Assembly: GCF_001544915.2 (NCBI RefSeq)
Contig: NZ_FCOE02000005.1
Coordinates: forward strand, 124,001-188,000
Direction: 5' to 3'
Length of the DNA: 64,000 nt
Source: Caballeronia pedi
GTDB taxonomy: Bacteria > Pseudomonadota > Gammaproteobacteria > Burkholderiales > Burkholderiaceae
Below are positions 44,257-52,551 of this stretch, piece after piece. Position 1 is the stretch's first letter; each line of letters starts with the position of its first letter. Made by a program: the position numbers and the translations under genes. The notes beneath the pieces were generated by a model. The model did no database searches. It worked only from the letters and a program-made list of their open reading frames with translations, and was not told the origin of the DNA.

Positions 44257-45290
44257 GATGTGCCCGCGCGACGCCACTGTTCGCGCGCGCGTCGCAGCAA
44301 GTCTTCGCGGAATTCTCCGGCCGGAAGCCAGCGGCGCGCCGAGAATGCGGCGCGCGTGAGGAAATCGAAGAAGTTCGGATGACGCCGCAGCACGCGCCGC
44401 GTGCGGTGCGCCTTGATCGGATTGAAGATGCCGAGGCGCGAGAACAGTTGCATCGGATTCTTGCGAATCCAGCGCCACGAACCGAGTTCGAGCGTCATCG
44501 GCAGAAAGATGTTCGGTGCGCGCGAGCGGTCATACGCGAAGTCCCACAAGTCGCCGTGCAGCAGATATTGATGGCTCTGCGGCTCGAATGCGTAGCCGTG
44601 ATGCGGATACGACTCCTCGAACATCGTCTTCAGCAGAAACATTTCCGGCAGATGCGCCATCTCGCGTTCGGTGCGCGCATACGGAAACCAGATGCTGTCG
44701 TCCCAGCCGAAACCCGAGTGGCAGTCGAGCGCAAAGGCGAGCGGGCGCGACATCAATTGCTCCTCGACCACCGACAGCAGCGCCGCGCTCTCCGTTTCCA
44801 TATGGCCGTCGACGGGCCCGCGATACCACGGCAGCCACGGGCCGATGCGCTGTCCGCCCGCGAGGAACGGCACGCGCCCCTCGGCGCTTTGGGGCGCGTT
44901 GCGCATCAGATCGACGCCGTTCGGATTGGCCCGGGTGCGCGCGAACATGCCACCGGGATTCACGATCGGCATGAAGATGAGACGGATCGCGCTCAGTTGC
45001 TGATGCAGCGTGTCGTCCCATTCGAGGCGACGCAACAGCGCGCGCATGTATTCGAGCACGAGCTGCGTGCCGATGCATTCGAGCCCATGTACGCCGCCGA
45101 AGAAGCCGATCGCGGGCGCTTGCGGATCGTCCGAACCGATCGACGCGGTCAGAAGCGGGAACGCATGCTGGCGCGCGCGCACTTCGCCGATCGTGCTCCA
45201 CGCGAGACGCGCGCCGCCCGCGATGCGAATCGCGTTCAGCTCGTCCATCTCGGGAAAACTGCTGGTGATGGCAATGCTCGAAGGGCTCAT
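44253..45290 (-). CDS. M14-family zinc carboxypeptidase-like protein
   Basis: 345 residues. M14 signatures are present: HGLECIG in FFGGVHGLECIGTQ (zinc ligands His and Glu, about residues 70-75), NPNGVDLMRN, and DCHSGFGWDDSIW with the third ligand His (about residue 190), plus a later TLELGSWRW Glu as general base candidate. No signal peptide is evident, so it probably acts in the cytoplasm, perhaps on amide or peptide-like small molecules rather than proteins. It heads the coupled peptidase-hydrolase-cupin unit. Its promoter must lie near 45300-45380. Confidence 0.85.
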   Translation of the reverse strand: MSPSSIAITSSFPEMDELNAIRIAGGARLAWSTIGEVRARQHAFPLLTASIGSDDPQAPAIGFFGGVHGLECIGTQLVLEYMRALLRRLEWDDTLHQQLSAIRLIFMPIVNPGGMFARTRANPNGVDLMRNAPQSAEGRVPFLAGGQRIGPWLPWYRGPVDGHMETESAALLSVVEEQLMSRPLAFALDCHSGFGWDDSIWFPYARTEREMAHLPEMFLLKTMFEESYPHHGYAFEPQSHQYLLHGDLWDFAYDRSRAPNIFLPMTLELGSWRWIRKNPMQLFSRLGIFNPIKAHRTRRVLRRHPNFFDFLTRAAFSARRWLPAGEFREDLLRRAREQWRRAGTS

Positions 45291-45479
45291 GACCGCGGCC
45301 TGTTTTTGTCGTGTATTCGCTATCCCGGACGCCTCGCCGGAGACAGTCGAGTATAGGGCGCAACGTCAGTACACGGCACATGGCATGCACTATGCCCTTC
45401 GGCCAAAAACGTCTTCTGCCGTTTTGCGTTCTGTCACCTAGAATGAGATCACCGTGCTGCACGGTATGAGGCAATCGTC

Positions 45480-45731
45480 ATGACATCCATTCCCCGTATC
45501 ATTCTCGGCGCGCTGGCATTGTGCTGCGCGGCTTCCGCGTTCGCACAACCGCAGGCATCGACCAGCGATCCGAACGCGCCCAAAACCCGCGCGCAAGTCC
45601 GGCAGGAATTCCTGCTCTGGCGTTCGGTCGGCTACGACCCGAACGACTGGCTGAATTATCCGGACAACGCGATGCGCGCGAGCCGCATCATCGCGCAACG
45701 ACAGGCTCGCGGCGAGATCACCGTGCAATGA
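45480..45731 (+). CDS. DUF4148 secreted protein
   Basis: 83 residues with a signal peptide (cleavage around SAFAQP). The mature part fits DUF4148, a small secreted family found mainly in Burkholderiales: KTRAQVRQEFL, then YDPNDWLNYPDNAMRASRIIAQR. ATG 45480 follows a gcaatcgtc-like weak ribosome site. Function is unknown. It sits between the peptidase operon (divergent) and the acyl-CoA dehydrogenase (convergent, 20 bases apart). Confidence 0.85.
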   Translation: MTSIPRIILGALALCCAASAFAQPQASTSDPNAPKTRAQVRQEFLLWRSVGYDPNDWLNYPDNAMRASRIIAQRQARGEITVQ

Positions 45732-45751
45732 GCCGGTAATCGAAGCATTCG

Positions 45752-46933
45752 TCAGGCGGATCGGGCGCGCGGCTTGTCCCCGCGCAGGATGCGTCGTGCG
45801 ATGCTCCAGCGATGCACTTCCGACGGACCGTCGTAGATCCGGAATGCGCGCATGTCCGCAAAAATCCGCGCGACGACGGTTTCGTGCGTGACGCCCTGGC
45901 CGCCGAGCATCTGCACCGAGCGATCGAGCACGCGCCACAACGCCTCCGACGACACCACTTTCGCGATGCTCGATTCGTGCTTGCCGAGCACGCCCTGATC
46001 CAGCACCCACGCGCAATGCCAGATGGCGAGGCGCGTCACGTGCAGATCCATTTCATTGTCCGCGAGCATGAAGCCGACGCCTTCGTGCTCGCCCAATGCG
46101 CGGCCGAACGCCTGACGTTCCCGCGCATACGCGGCGGCGATATCGTGCGCGCGTCGCGCGGCGCCGAGCCAGCGCATGCAGTGCGTGAGACGCGCCGGCG
46201 ATAGGCGCACTTGCGCATAGCGAAAGCCTTCGCCCGGCTCGCCGAGCACGTTTTCCTTCGGCACGCGCAAGCCGTCGAAGCGCACGACGCCGTGGCCGCC
46301 GGGAAAGCATGTGTCGAGCGAATCCATCGCGCGCTCGATGACGATGCCTGGGCTCGTCATGTCGGCGAGGAACATCGTTGCGGGGCCGTCGGCGAACTTC
46401 GCCATGATGATCGCGACCGCCGCGCCCTCCGCGCCCGTGATGAACCATTTGCGGCCATCGATCACATATTCGTCGCCGTCGGGCACGGCGGTGGTCTGCA
46501 GCATCGCGGGATCGGCGCCCGCGCCCGGCGGCGGTTCGGTCATGCAGAAGCACGAGCGGATTGCGCCCGCCGCGAGCGGACGCAGCCAGCGCTCCTTCTG
46601 CTGCGGCGTGGCGATCGCTTCGAGCAAATGCATGTTCCCTTCGTCGGGCGCGGCGATGTTCAGCGCAACCGGGCCGAGCGGCGAATAGCCCGCTTCCTCG
46701 AACAGAATCGCCTTCGCAACGTGATTCAGGCCGAGGCCGCCGAACTCCGGCGAAACGTGACTCGACAGCAAGCCCGCCTCGCGCCCTTTCGCGATCAGTT
46801 CGGCGCGCAGCGCCTCGTTCGGACCGTGCGGCGTACAACGCGGATCGCGCTCGAAAGGCACGATCTCCTCGGCGATGAAAGCGCGCACGCGCGCCTGCAG
46901 TTCGGTCAACTCCGGCGAAAGCGAAAAGTCCAT
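45752..46933 (-). CDS. Acyl-CoA dehydrogenase, ACAD10/11-like
   Basis: 393 residues from ATG 46933, preceded by GGAGG; a TTG two codons earlier is less likely. The typical three-domain acyl-CoA dehydrogenase fold is clear: EVAPFE-type start region (FIAEEIVPFERD), FCMTEPPPGAGADP, WFITGAEGAA, GGQGVTHE. At the catalytic position most short- and medium-chain enzymes read YEG, while here it is YDG (in RIYDGPSEVHRW), as in the ACAD10/11 subgroup with Asp as base. Substrate range is unknown. FAD and ETF dependence is expected. Monocistronic and convergent with DUF4148. Confidence 0.92.
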   Translation of the reverse strand: MDFSLSPELTELQARVRAFIAEEIVPFERDPRCTPHGPNEALRAELIAKGREAGLLSSHVSPEFGGLGLNHVAKAILFEEAGYSPLGPVALNIAAPDEGNMHLLEAIATPQQKERWLRPLAAGAIRSCFCMTEPPPGAGADPAMLQTTAVPDGDEYVIDGRKWFITGAEGAAVAIIMAKFADGPATMFLADMTSPGIVIERAMDSLDTCFPGGHGVVRFDGLRVPKENVLGEPGEGFRYAQVRLSPARLTHCMRWLGAARRAHDIAAAYARERQAFGRALGEHEGVGFMLADNEMDLHVTRLAIWHCAWVLDQGVLGKHESSIAKVVSSEALWRVLDRSVQMLGGQGVTHETVVARIFADMRAFRIYDGPSEVHRWSIARRILRGDKPRARSA

Positions 46934-47006
46934 CGGCAATCCTCCAAGGGGAACGGCTGGAAGCCAAGCTTAACCGCGCGGGCGCCTTACGCGCCAGTGG
47001 CTTTGC

Positions 47007-47387
47007 TTACTCGTCGTATTCGGTGTATTTGCGCGCATCGCCCTTCACCTTGTGCGCTGGATACTTCGACCGGTTCAGCGCCATCTTCTCGATCAGCGCG
47101 CGATGCAGATCGACATCGAGCGAATCCGCCAGCATCACGAGATACGCGAGCACGTCCGCCATTTCGTGACTGATGGCTCGCAGTCTGGTTTCGTCGAGTT
47201 CCGTCCTGTCGCCGGTTTCGAGCCACGTGAACGGCTCCAGCAGTTCGCTCGCCTCGACGGAAAGCGCCGCGGCCAGATTCTTCGGTGAATGAAAGCGGCT
47301 CCAGTCGCGCTCGCGCACGAACTCGCGCAGCATGTCGCGCATGTGGATCAGTTCGTTTGCGCCTTCCTGCTGATTCTGTTGCTCCAT
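47007..47387 (-). CDS. MazG-like nucleotide pyrophosphohydrolase
   Basis: 126 residues. The all-alpha NTP pyrophosphohydrolase motif is present: LSVEASELLEPFTW (about residues 43-56; EXXE metal ligands) and ISHEMADVLAYLVMLAD (about 70-86; ExxD). Related dCTP/XTP pyrophosphatases (RS21-C6, MazG-like) clear aberrant nucleotides in the cytoplasm. The gene is divergent from the type II NADH dehydrogenase, sharing an inverted repeat in between. The C-terminal tail (KYPAHKVKGDARKYTEYDE) is strongly charged. Confidence 0.87.
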   Translation of the reverse strand: MEQQNQQEGANELIHMRDMLREFVRERDWSRFHSPKNLAAALSVEASELLEPFTWLETGDRTELDETRLRAISHEMADVLAYLVMLADSLDVDLHRALIEKMALNRSKYPAHKVKGDARKYTEYDE

Positions 47388-47566
47388 GAGCTTTCCTCTG
47401 ACGGTTCGTTGCGTGCGTTGCGTAGCTTAACGCGATGTCCGGTTCGATTCCCCTCCCGATTCAAACTACGCCTCGCTTATCCCAGATGTCCAGAATTCGC
47501 ATTGTTCGGTCCGGAATCCGCGAATTCGAGACATTCTGTAAAGCAGACCGTAAACCTCTTGCCCTT

Positions 47567-47597
47567 CTTAACTACGACTCATAGAATCGTAGTTAAG
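47567..47597. promoter_or_regulatory. Perfect 11-bp inverted repeat upstream of NADH dehydrogenase
   Basis: CTTAACTACGA (47567-47577) and TCGTAGTTAAG (47587-47597) are exact reverse complements with a nine-base spacer. It lies 60 bases before the NADH dehydrogenase start, in the space it shares with the divergent MazG-like gene; the arms are AT-rich and the site is typical of a dimeric regulator operator, or less likely a hairpin. Confidence 0.7.
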
Positions 47598-47656
47598 CAA
47601 TGACGACGACGAACGTCCGTCGAGCGATCCCATATCGAATTCCAAGGAGCATCGAG

Positions 47657-48862
47657 ATGTCCAAGCGTATTCTGGTAGTCGGAGCCGGTTTTGCCGGCAT
47701 GTGGAGCGCCCTTTCCGCAGCGCGTCTCATCGATCAACACGGCAGGACGGATATCGAAGTCGTGCTGATCGCGCCGGAGCCGCATCTGCATGTGCGTCCG
47801 CGTCTTTACGAAGAAAACGCCGCGCGCATGAAGGCGCCGCTGCTGGACATCTTTGCATCTACGGGCGTGCGCTTCATTCAGGGTACGGTTGCGCGCATCC
47901 ACGTCGAACGCAACGAGGTCGACGTGCTCGGCACGGACGGCACGCCGTCCACGCTGAACTACGACCGTCTCGTTCTGGCAACCGGCAGCCGGCTGTTCCG
48001 TCCGCAGATTCCGGGGCTTGCGCAACACGCGTTCAGCGTGGATCAGGTCGAAGAAGCCGCCGCGCTCGAAGCGCATATCAGGCACCTCGCGACCCGGCCC
48101 GATACACCGGCGCGCAACACGGTGGTTATCGCGGGCGGCGGTTTCACGGGTATCGAAACGGCGGCGGAAATGCCGGCGCGACTGCGCGCGGCGCTCGGTG
48201 AGAACGCGGAAGTGCGCGTCATCATCGTGGAGCGCAACAAGGAGATCGGGCCGGATCTGGGAGCCGGTCCGCGCCCGGTCATCGTCGAGGCGCTCGAATC
48301 GCTCGGCGTGCAATGGCGGCTCGGCGCGGCGGTGACGTCCGTCGATGCCAACGGCCTCACCACGTCCGACGGCGAGCGCATCGAAGCGAGCACGGTCATC
48401 TGGACCGCCGGCGTGCGCGCGAACGCGCTGACCGCGCAGATTCCCGCCGAGCGCGACGCGCTGGGCCGCCTGCACGTGGATCGCAATCTGCGCGTGCTGG
48501 ACGTCGATACGGTCTACGCAACGGGCGATGTCGCCTACGCCGCCACCGACGACGAAGGCAATCACGCGATGATGTCCTGCCAGCACGCGATGAACCTCGG
48601 CCGCTCGGCAGGCCATAACGTTGCAGCGGATTTGCTGGGCGATGCGCAGATTCCGTATAGCCAGCCGAAATACGTGACGTGTCTCGATCTCGGCCCGTGG
48701 GGCGCGGTCTATACGGAAGGCTGGGAGCGCGAGGTGAAGATGTCGGGGGCGCAGGCGAAGGAACTGAAGACGCGCATCAACACCGAGTGGATCTATCCGC
48801 CCAGCGCGGCGCGGGCCGAAGCGTTCGCCGCTGCGGACCCGCTGCGGATTGTCGTTGCTTAA
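47657..48862 (+). CDS. Type II NADH:quinone oxidoreductase-like flavoprotein
   Basis: 401 residues from ATG 47657 with AAGGAG eight bases upstream; the longer frame from 47600 overlaps the inverted repeat and is unlikely. Two Rossmann folds: FAD site VVGAGFAGMWSA (residues 6-17) and NADH site VVIAGGGFTGIETAAEM (about 160-176), plus the C-terminal YATGDVAY FAD-contact motif. This fits the single-subunit NDH-2/NAD(P)-FAD oxidoreductase family, which oxidises NADH and reduces quinone at the membrane without proton pumping; a C-terminal membrane-binding helix is not evident, so other NAD(P)H oxidoreductases remain possible. The upstream inverted repeat suggests specific, perhaps redox-linked, control. 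Confidence 0.88.
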   Translation: MSKRILVVGAGFAGMWSALSAARLIDQHGRTDIEVVLIAPEPHLHVRPRLYEENAARMKAPLLDIFASTGVRFIQGTVARIHVERNEVDVLGTDGTPSTLNYDRLVLATGSRLFRPQIPGLAQHAFSVDQVEEAAALEAHIRHLATRPDTPARNTVVIAGGGFTGIETAAEMPARLRAALGENAEVRVIIVERNKEIGPDLGAGPRPVIVEALESLGVQWRLGAAVTSVDANGLTTSDGERIEASTVIWTAGVRANALTAQIPAERDALGRLHVDRNLRVLDVDTVYATGDVAYAATDDEGNHAMMSCQHAMNLGRSAGHNVAADLLGDAQIPYSQPKYVTCLDLGPWGAVYTEGWEREVKMSGAQAKELKTRINTEWIYPPSAARAEAFAAADPLRIVVA

Positions 48863-48869
48863 GGTAGAT

Positions 48870-49853
48870 TCAGGCCGCCGGATAAAGGCCCAGCGTGCGG
48901 GCATGCAGGCGCGCGAGTCCAAGCAGGGCATCGGTGAACGGCGTCGGCACGCCGGTCATCGCGCCCAGCTCGCGCACCGACGCGACGAGCGCATCGAGCT
49001 CGACTGCCTTGCCCGCCTGAACGTCCTGCAGCATCGACGTTTTCATCGCGCCGAGCTTGAGCGTCACCGCGTGACGGTCTTCCGGCTGCTGGTCGATCGG
49101 AACGCCGAAACGCGCGCCGATGTCCTTCGCTTCCAGCATTACGTTCGTCACGAAACCACGCACGAGGTCATCGCTCAGAATGCGGTCGGTGGTTGCGCCG
49201 GTGATCGCGCTGATGGGGTTCATCGTCATGTTGCCCCATAGCTTGAACCATACGTCGCGTTGAATCTGCTGCGAAAGCGTGGCGTCGAAGCCCGCCTTCG
49301 CGAAAAGCGACACGAGCGATTCGGTGCGTGCGGTCGGCGCGCCCGTCGCCTCGCCGAGAATCAGGCCCTTACCCTGATGATGCCGGATGACGCCCGGCGC
49401 TTCGACGAAGCAGCTCGCGTGCACGACGCAGCCGACCGTCTGCGCGCCCGGAATCGCGGCCGCGATCGCGCCGTGCGGATCGACGGACGTGAGGCGCCTG
49501 CCCGTGAACGGCGCGCCGAGGCCGTCGCAGAACCACCAGGGTACGCCGTTCATCGCGGTCAGCACGGTGGTTTCACCGACAAGCAGCGGCGCGATGTGCG
49601 CGGCGACCGATTCCATCGCGGGCGCCTTTACGGCCACGACCACGAGATCCTGCGCGCCGAGATCAGCGGGTTCCGCACTTGCCGCAACCTTCACGGTGTG
49701 CGTCGCGTCCTTCTCGACGAGGCGCAGACCGTCTTGCTTCAACGCGTCGAGCGTCGCGCCGCGCGCGATCACGCTGACATCGCAGCCCGCCTGCGCGAGC
49801 TTCACGCCGATCCATCCGCCGATGGCGCCCGCCCCATATACGCATACTTTCAT
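48870..49853 (-). CDS. panE: 2-Dehydropantoate 2-reductase (ketopantoate reductase)
   Basis: 327 residues. N-terminal VYGAGAIGGWIGVKL (residues 4-18) binds NADPH, and the C-terminal domain carries WFKLWGNMTMNPISAITG (about residues 185-202) with the catalytic Lys-Asn pair typical of PanE. It reduces ketopantoate to pantoate for CoA synthesis. It converges with the NADH dehydrogenase gene with seven bases between the stops. Enzymes of the wider ApbA/PanE family can have other 2-oxo acid substrates, so the name is a family call. Confidence 0.9.
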   Translation of the reverse strand: MKVCVYGAGAIGGWIGVKLAQAGCDVSVIARGATLDALKQDGLRLVEKDATHTVKVAASAEPADLGAQDLVVVAVKAPAMESVAAHIAPLLVGETTVLTAMNGVPWWFCDGLGAPFTGRRLTSVDPHGAIAAAIPGAQTVGCVVHASCFVEAPGVIRHHQGKGLILGEATGAPTARTESLVSLFAKAGFDATLSQQIQRDVWFKLWGNMTMNPISAITGATTDRILSDDLVRGFVTNVMLEAKDIGARFGVPIDQQPEDRHAVTLKLGAMKTSMLQDVQAGKAVELDALVASVRELGAMTGVPTPFTDALLGLARLHARTLGLYPAA

Positions 49854-49924
49854 CGTCCCGAACCTCGCTGATGTCGATCATCCGGTCATCATTGTAAGAG
49901 CGGGACGCGACGCGCGCCGCAAAA

Positions 49925-50113
49925 TCAGTGCGCGATGCCCGTGGCGAATTTCGCGACCGCCAGCAGCGTCAATCCGAACGCGCCCGCGAGCATCACCGCG
50001 ATGACCGGCAAGAGCGGCAGCTTCACTTGCGCGAAGTCGGCGTTGTGCGACGCGCGCTTGCGCACGCCGAAAAAACTCCATAGCACGATGCGCATCATCT
50101 TCAAGAGTTCCAT
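49925..50113 (-). CDS. DUF2970 single-span membrane protein
   Basis: 62 residues. WSFFGVRKRA near residue 12 and a following transmembrane helix (LPLLPVIAVMLAGAFGLTLLAV) are the DUF2970 pattern, a small inner-membrane family in Burkholderiales often found near respiratory or stress genes. ATG 50113 has GGAGCC-like weak ribosome site. Function unknown. It starts divergently from the cysI leader region. Confidence 0.8.
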   Translation of the reverse strand: MELLKMMRIVLWSFFGVRKRASHNADFAQVKLPLLPVIAVMLAGAFGLTLLAVAKFATGIAH

Positions 50114-50185
50114 CAGCGGCTCCTTCGCATGGGTCTGAACGGTTCTTTCATGCGTTCATGATGAGCGCGGGGCCATGTGAAAAAC

Positions 50186-50267
50186 AGCAGCAGTTGCGGT
50201 GTATTCGGCGGTAGCAGAAGGAGGCGTGGGGTGTGCTGCTACCGTCGAAATCATCGCAACTGCTGCT
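50186..50267 (+). promoter_or_regulatory. Near-perfect 30-bp stem-loop upstream of cysI with Shine-Dalgarno in its loop
   Basis: Outer arms 50186-50198 and 50255-50267 are exact reverse complements (13 bp). After a short partly paired stretch (50199-50205 against 50248-50254, with two mismatches), inner arms 50206-50217 and 50236-50247 pair over 12 positions with one G-U. The 18-base loop starts with AAGGAGG (50218-50224), a perfect ribosome site, and ends in GTGTG where two short frames can start. Such a structure in a 5' leader is unlikely by chance. Confidence 0.8.
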
Positions 50268-50362
50268 TGCCGGGGTGCCGTTCGCGCTCTATCGTTGGCC
50301 CTCTCTCCGCTACGTCGCCGCATCCATGTACCGATACACCGAGTTCGACAAGGCTTTCGTGA
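50231..50362 (+). CDS. Candidate cysteine-codon leader peptide upstream of cysI
   Basis: GTG 50231 stands six bases after AAGGAGG in the hairpin loop and opens a 43-residue frame that begins MCCYRRNHRNCCLPGC, with five Cys in the first 16 codons (TGC at 50234, 50237, 50261, 50264, 50276). It ends at 50362, 34 bases past the cysI ATG. Ribosome stalling at the two Cys pairs would fall inside the right-hand arms of the inner and outer stems. This is the layout of an amino-acid-sensing leader. The caution is that the arms are built of GCTGCT, which gives Cys, Ala or Leu depending on frame. An in-frame GTG at 50177 would make a 61-residue version. Confidence 0.5.
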   Translation: MCCYRRNHRNCCLPGCRSRSIVGPLSATSPHPCTDTPSSTRLS

Positions 50363-52083
50363 AGAGCCGCGCCGCGCAGTTTCGTGATCAGCTCGAGCGC
50401 TGGCAGGACGGCCGTCTAAGCGAAGATGCGTTCCGCCCGCTGCGCCTGCAAAACGGCTGGTACGTGCAGCGCCATGCGCCGATGCTGCGCGTGGCCGTGC
50501 CGTACGGCGAATTGTCGAGCGCGCAGTTGCGGGTGCTCGCGCGCATCGCGCGTGACTACGACGATCCCGATCCCGAGGTCTATCGCTCGGCGAGCGCGGC
50601 GCAAGGCAAGCTCGGCACGGAGCGCCTACCGACCCATTGCGCCCACTTCACGACGCGCACCAATGTCCAGTTCAACTGGATCCCACTCGATAGGTCCGCG
50701 GACGTGATGGACCTCCTCGCCACCGTCGACATGCACGGTATTCAGACGAGCGGTAATTGCATCCGCAACATTTCCTGCGATGAACGCGCGGGCGTCGCGC
50801 CCGATGAGGTGGCCGACCCGCGTCCATTCGCCGAGATCATGCGTCAATGGACGACGCTGCATCCAGAGTTCGCGTTCCTGCCGCGCAAGTTCAAGATCGC
50901 GATCACAGGCGCGAGCGAGGATCGCGCGGCGACCGCGTGGCATGACGTCGGCCTGCAACTCGTACGCGACGAAAGCGGCGCGCTCGGCTTTCGCGTGAGC
51001 GCGGGCGGCGGCATGGGACGCACGCCGGTGATCGCCACTCCGATGCGCGAATTCCTGCCCTGGCCGCACATCATGAACTACATCGAGGCGATCGTGCGCG
51101 TGTACAACCGCTACGGGCGCCGCGACAACAAGTACAAGGCACGCATCAAGATCCTGATGAAGGCAGAAGGCCAGCGTTATATCGATGACGTCAACGAGGA
51201 ATTTCGTCAGATCGTCGAGCATGACGGTGCGCCGCATCTCATCTCGCAAGCAGAACTGGAGCGCGTGAGCGCGTCGTTCGTGCCGCCGGCATTGCATGCC
51301 TCACCCGCGACGTTCGATGACGTCGAACCGGACGCGCATCCGCTTTTCGCGCGCTGGATGCAACGCAACGTCGCACAGCACCGAGACCCCGCGTTGCGCA
51401 TCGTGACGCTGTCGTTCAAGCGTCTGCTCCAGTCGCCGGGCGACGCGACCGCCGATCAACTCGACATCGTCGCGGATCTCGCCGATCGCTTCTCGGCGAG
51501 CGAAGCGCGCGTCACGCACACGCAGAACATCGTGTTGCCGTGGGTGCGCGCAAGCGAACTCTTCGCGCTGTGGCAGGCGGCGCGCGATGCGGGCCTCGCG
51601 AGCGCGAACGTGCATCTTCTCACCGACATGATCGCGTGCCCCGGCGGCGATTTCTGCGCGCTCGCCAATGCGCGTTCCCTGCCGGTCGCGCAGGGCATCG
51701 CAGAGCGCTATCGGGATCTCGACGAACTCGACGACATCGGTCCAATCGATCTGCATATCAGCGGCTGCATCAACTCGTGCGGGCATCATCACAGTGGACA
51801 TATCGGCGTGCTGGGCGTCGACAAGGACGGGCGCGAGTGGTATCAGATCACGATGGGCGGATCGGACGGCAGCGCGGCGAGCGGTGCGGCGCAGCCGGGC
51901 AAGGTGATCGGGCCGTCGTTCAGCGCAGCCGAAGTGCCCGATGTGATCGAGGCGATCGTGACGACCTATCGCGACGCGCGCGAACATCGTGAGCGTTTTA
52001 TCGATACGGTGCGGCGTGTGGGGATCGAACCGTTCAAGGTCGCCGCAAAAGCGGCCCGCGCGAATGATGAGGTGACGGCATGA
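50326..52083 (+). CDS. cysI: Sulfite reductase, siroheme/Fe4S4 subunit (CysI type)
   Basis: 585 residues from ATG 50326, the start that matches the family's usual MYRYTEFDKA opening; a GTG at 50233 would add 31 residues and has a better ribosome site. Two ferredoxin-like repeats, the substrate Arg/Lys cluster (HCAHFTTRTNVQFNW about residues 103-117), and the siroheme-cluster cysteines Cys438, Cys444 (ACPGGDFC), Cys481 and Cys485 (CINSCGHH) are all present. It reduces sulfite to sulfide, or possibly nitrite to ammonia, in the cytoplasm. It is followed with a 4-base overlap by DUF934. The ATG has no ribosome site, so translation may depend on the upstream leader frame. Confidence 0.92.
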   Translation: MYRYTEFDKAFVKSRAAQFRDQLERWQDGRLSEDAFRPLRLQNGWYVQRHAPMLRVAVPYGELSSAQLRVLARIARDYDDPDPEVYRSASAAQGKLGTERLPTHCAHFTTRTNVQFNWIPLDRSADVMDLLATVDMHGIQTSGNCIRNISCDERAGVAPDEVADPRPFAEIMRQWTTLHPEFAFLPRKFKIAITGASEDRAATAWHDVGLQLVRDESGALGFRVSAGGGMGRTPVIATPMREFLPWPHIMNYIEAIVRVYNRYGRRDNKYKARIKILMKAEGQRYIDDVNEEFRQIVEHDGAPHLISQAELERVSASFVPPALHASPATFDDVEPDAHPLFARWMQRNVAQHRDPALRIVTLSFKRLLQSPGDATADQLDIVADLADRFSASEARVTHTQNIVLPWVRASELFALWQAARDAGLASANVHLLTDMIACPGGDFCALANARSLPVAQGIAERYRDLDELDDIGPIDLHISGCINSCGHHHSGHIGVLGVDKDGREWYQITMGGSDGSAASGAAQPGKVIGPSFSAAEVPDVIEAIVTTYRDAREHRERFIDTVRRVGIEPFKVAAKAARANDEVTA

Positions 52084-52457
52084 ACGGCATTCGACGCATG
52101 CGCATTCTCACGCAGAAGAATCACGACGCGGATACGAACGAACGCGTCGCGATCCTCACGAACGATGACGATCCGTACACGCTAAAGGATCGTCTGACAG
52201 CGCTCGATCGCATCGAATTGCGCTTTCCGCATTTCACCGATGGCCGCGCGTACAGCCAGGCCTATCTGCTGCGCAAACGTCTGGGTTTCACGGGAGACCT
52301 GCGCGCGACCGGCGACGTGCTGATCGATCAACTCGTGCAGATGGAGCGCACGGGTTTTTCGAGCGCGGTGCTGAAGGATGGGGCGGACGTCGCGGATGCC
52401 GAACGACAGTTCGCGCGTTTCGCAGGCTACTATCAAGGTGACCTGGCGTCCCACTAA
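52080..52457 (+). CDS. DUF934 protein, partner of CysI
   Basis: 125 residues, starting in the ATGA overlap with cysI. DUF934 proteins accompany CysI in many proteobacteria; the family motif LRFPHFTDGRAYSQAYLLRKRLGFTGDLRATGDVLIDQL is present (split here over two helices), and DLASH closes the chain. It is thought to support assembly or electron delivery for sulfite reduction but the mechanism is unknown. No cysH, cysD, cysN or cysG is in the window. Confidence 0.88.
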   Translation: MNGIRRMRILTQKNHDADTNERVAILTNDDDPYTLKDRLTALDRIELRFPHFTDGRAYSQAYLLRKRLGFTGDLRATGDVLIDQLVQMERTGFSSAVLKDGADVADAERQFARFAGYYQGDLASH

Positions 52458-52551
52458 GACGCGCCCATTCGAACCGATATAAGCCCTCTTCAACGTCTTT
52501 CAAGCCCCGCCCCGAGAAAATAAACCTCACTGGAAACATAGCGCTCCGGTA

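Noticed and set aside
50255..50267. Hairpin arms as ends of a mobile element or MITE
   Set aside because: No target-site duplication, and the element's loop carries a ribosome site placed for the next gene, which fits a leader better.
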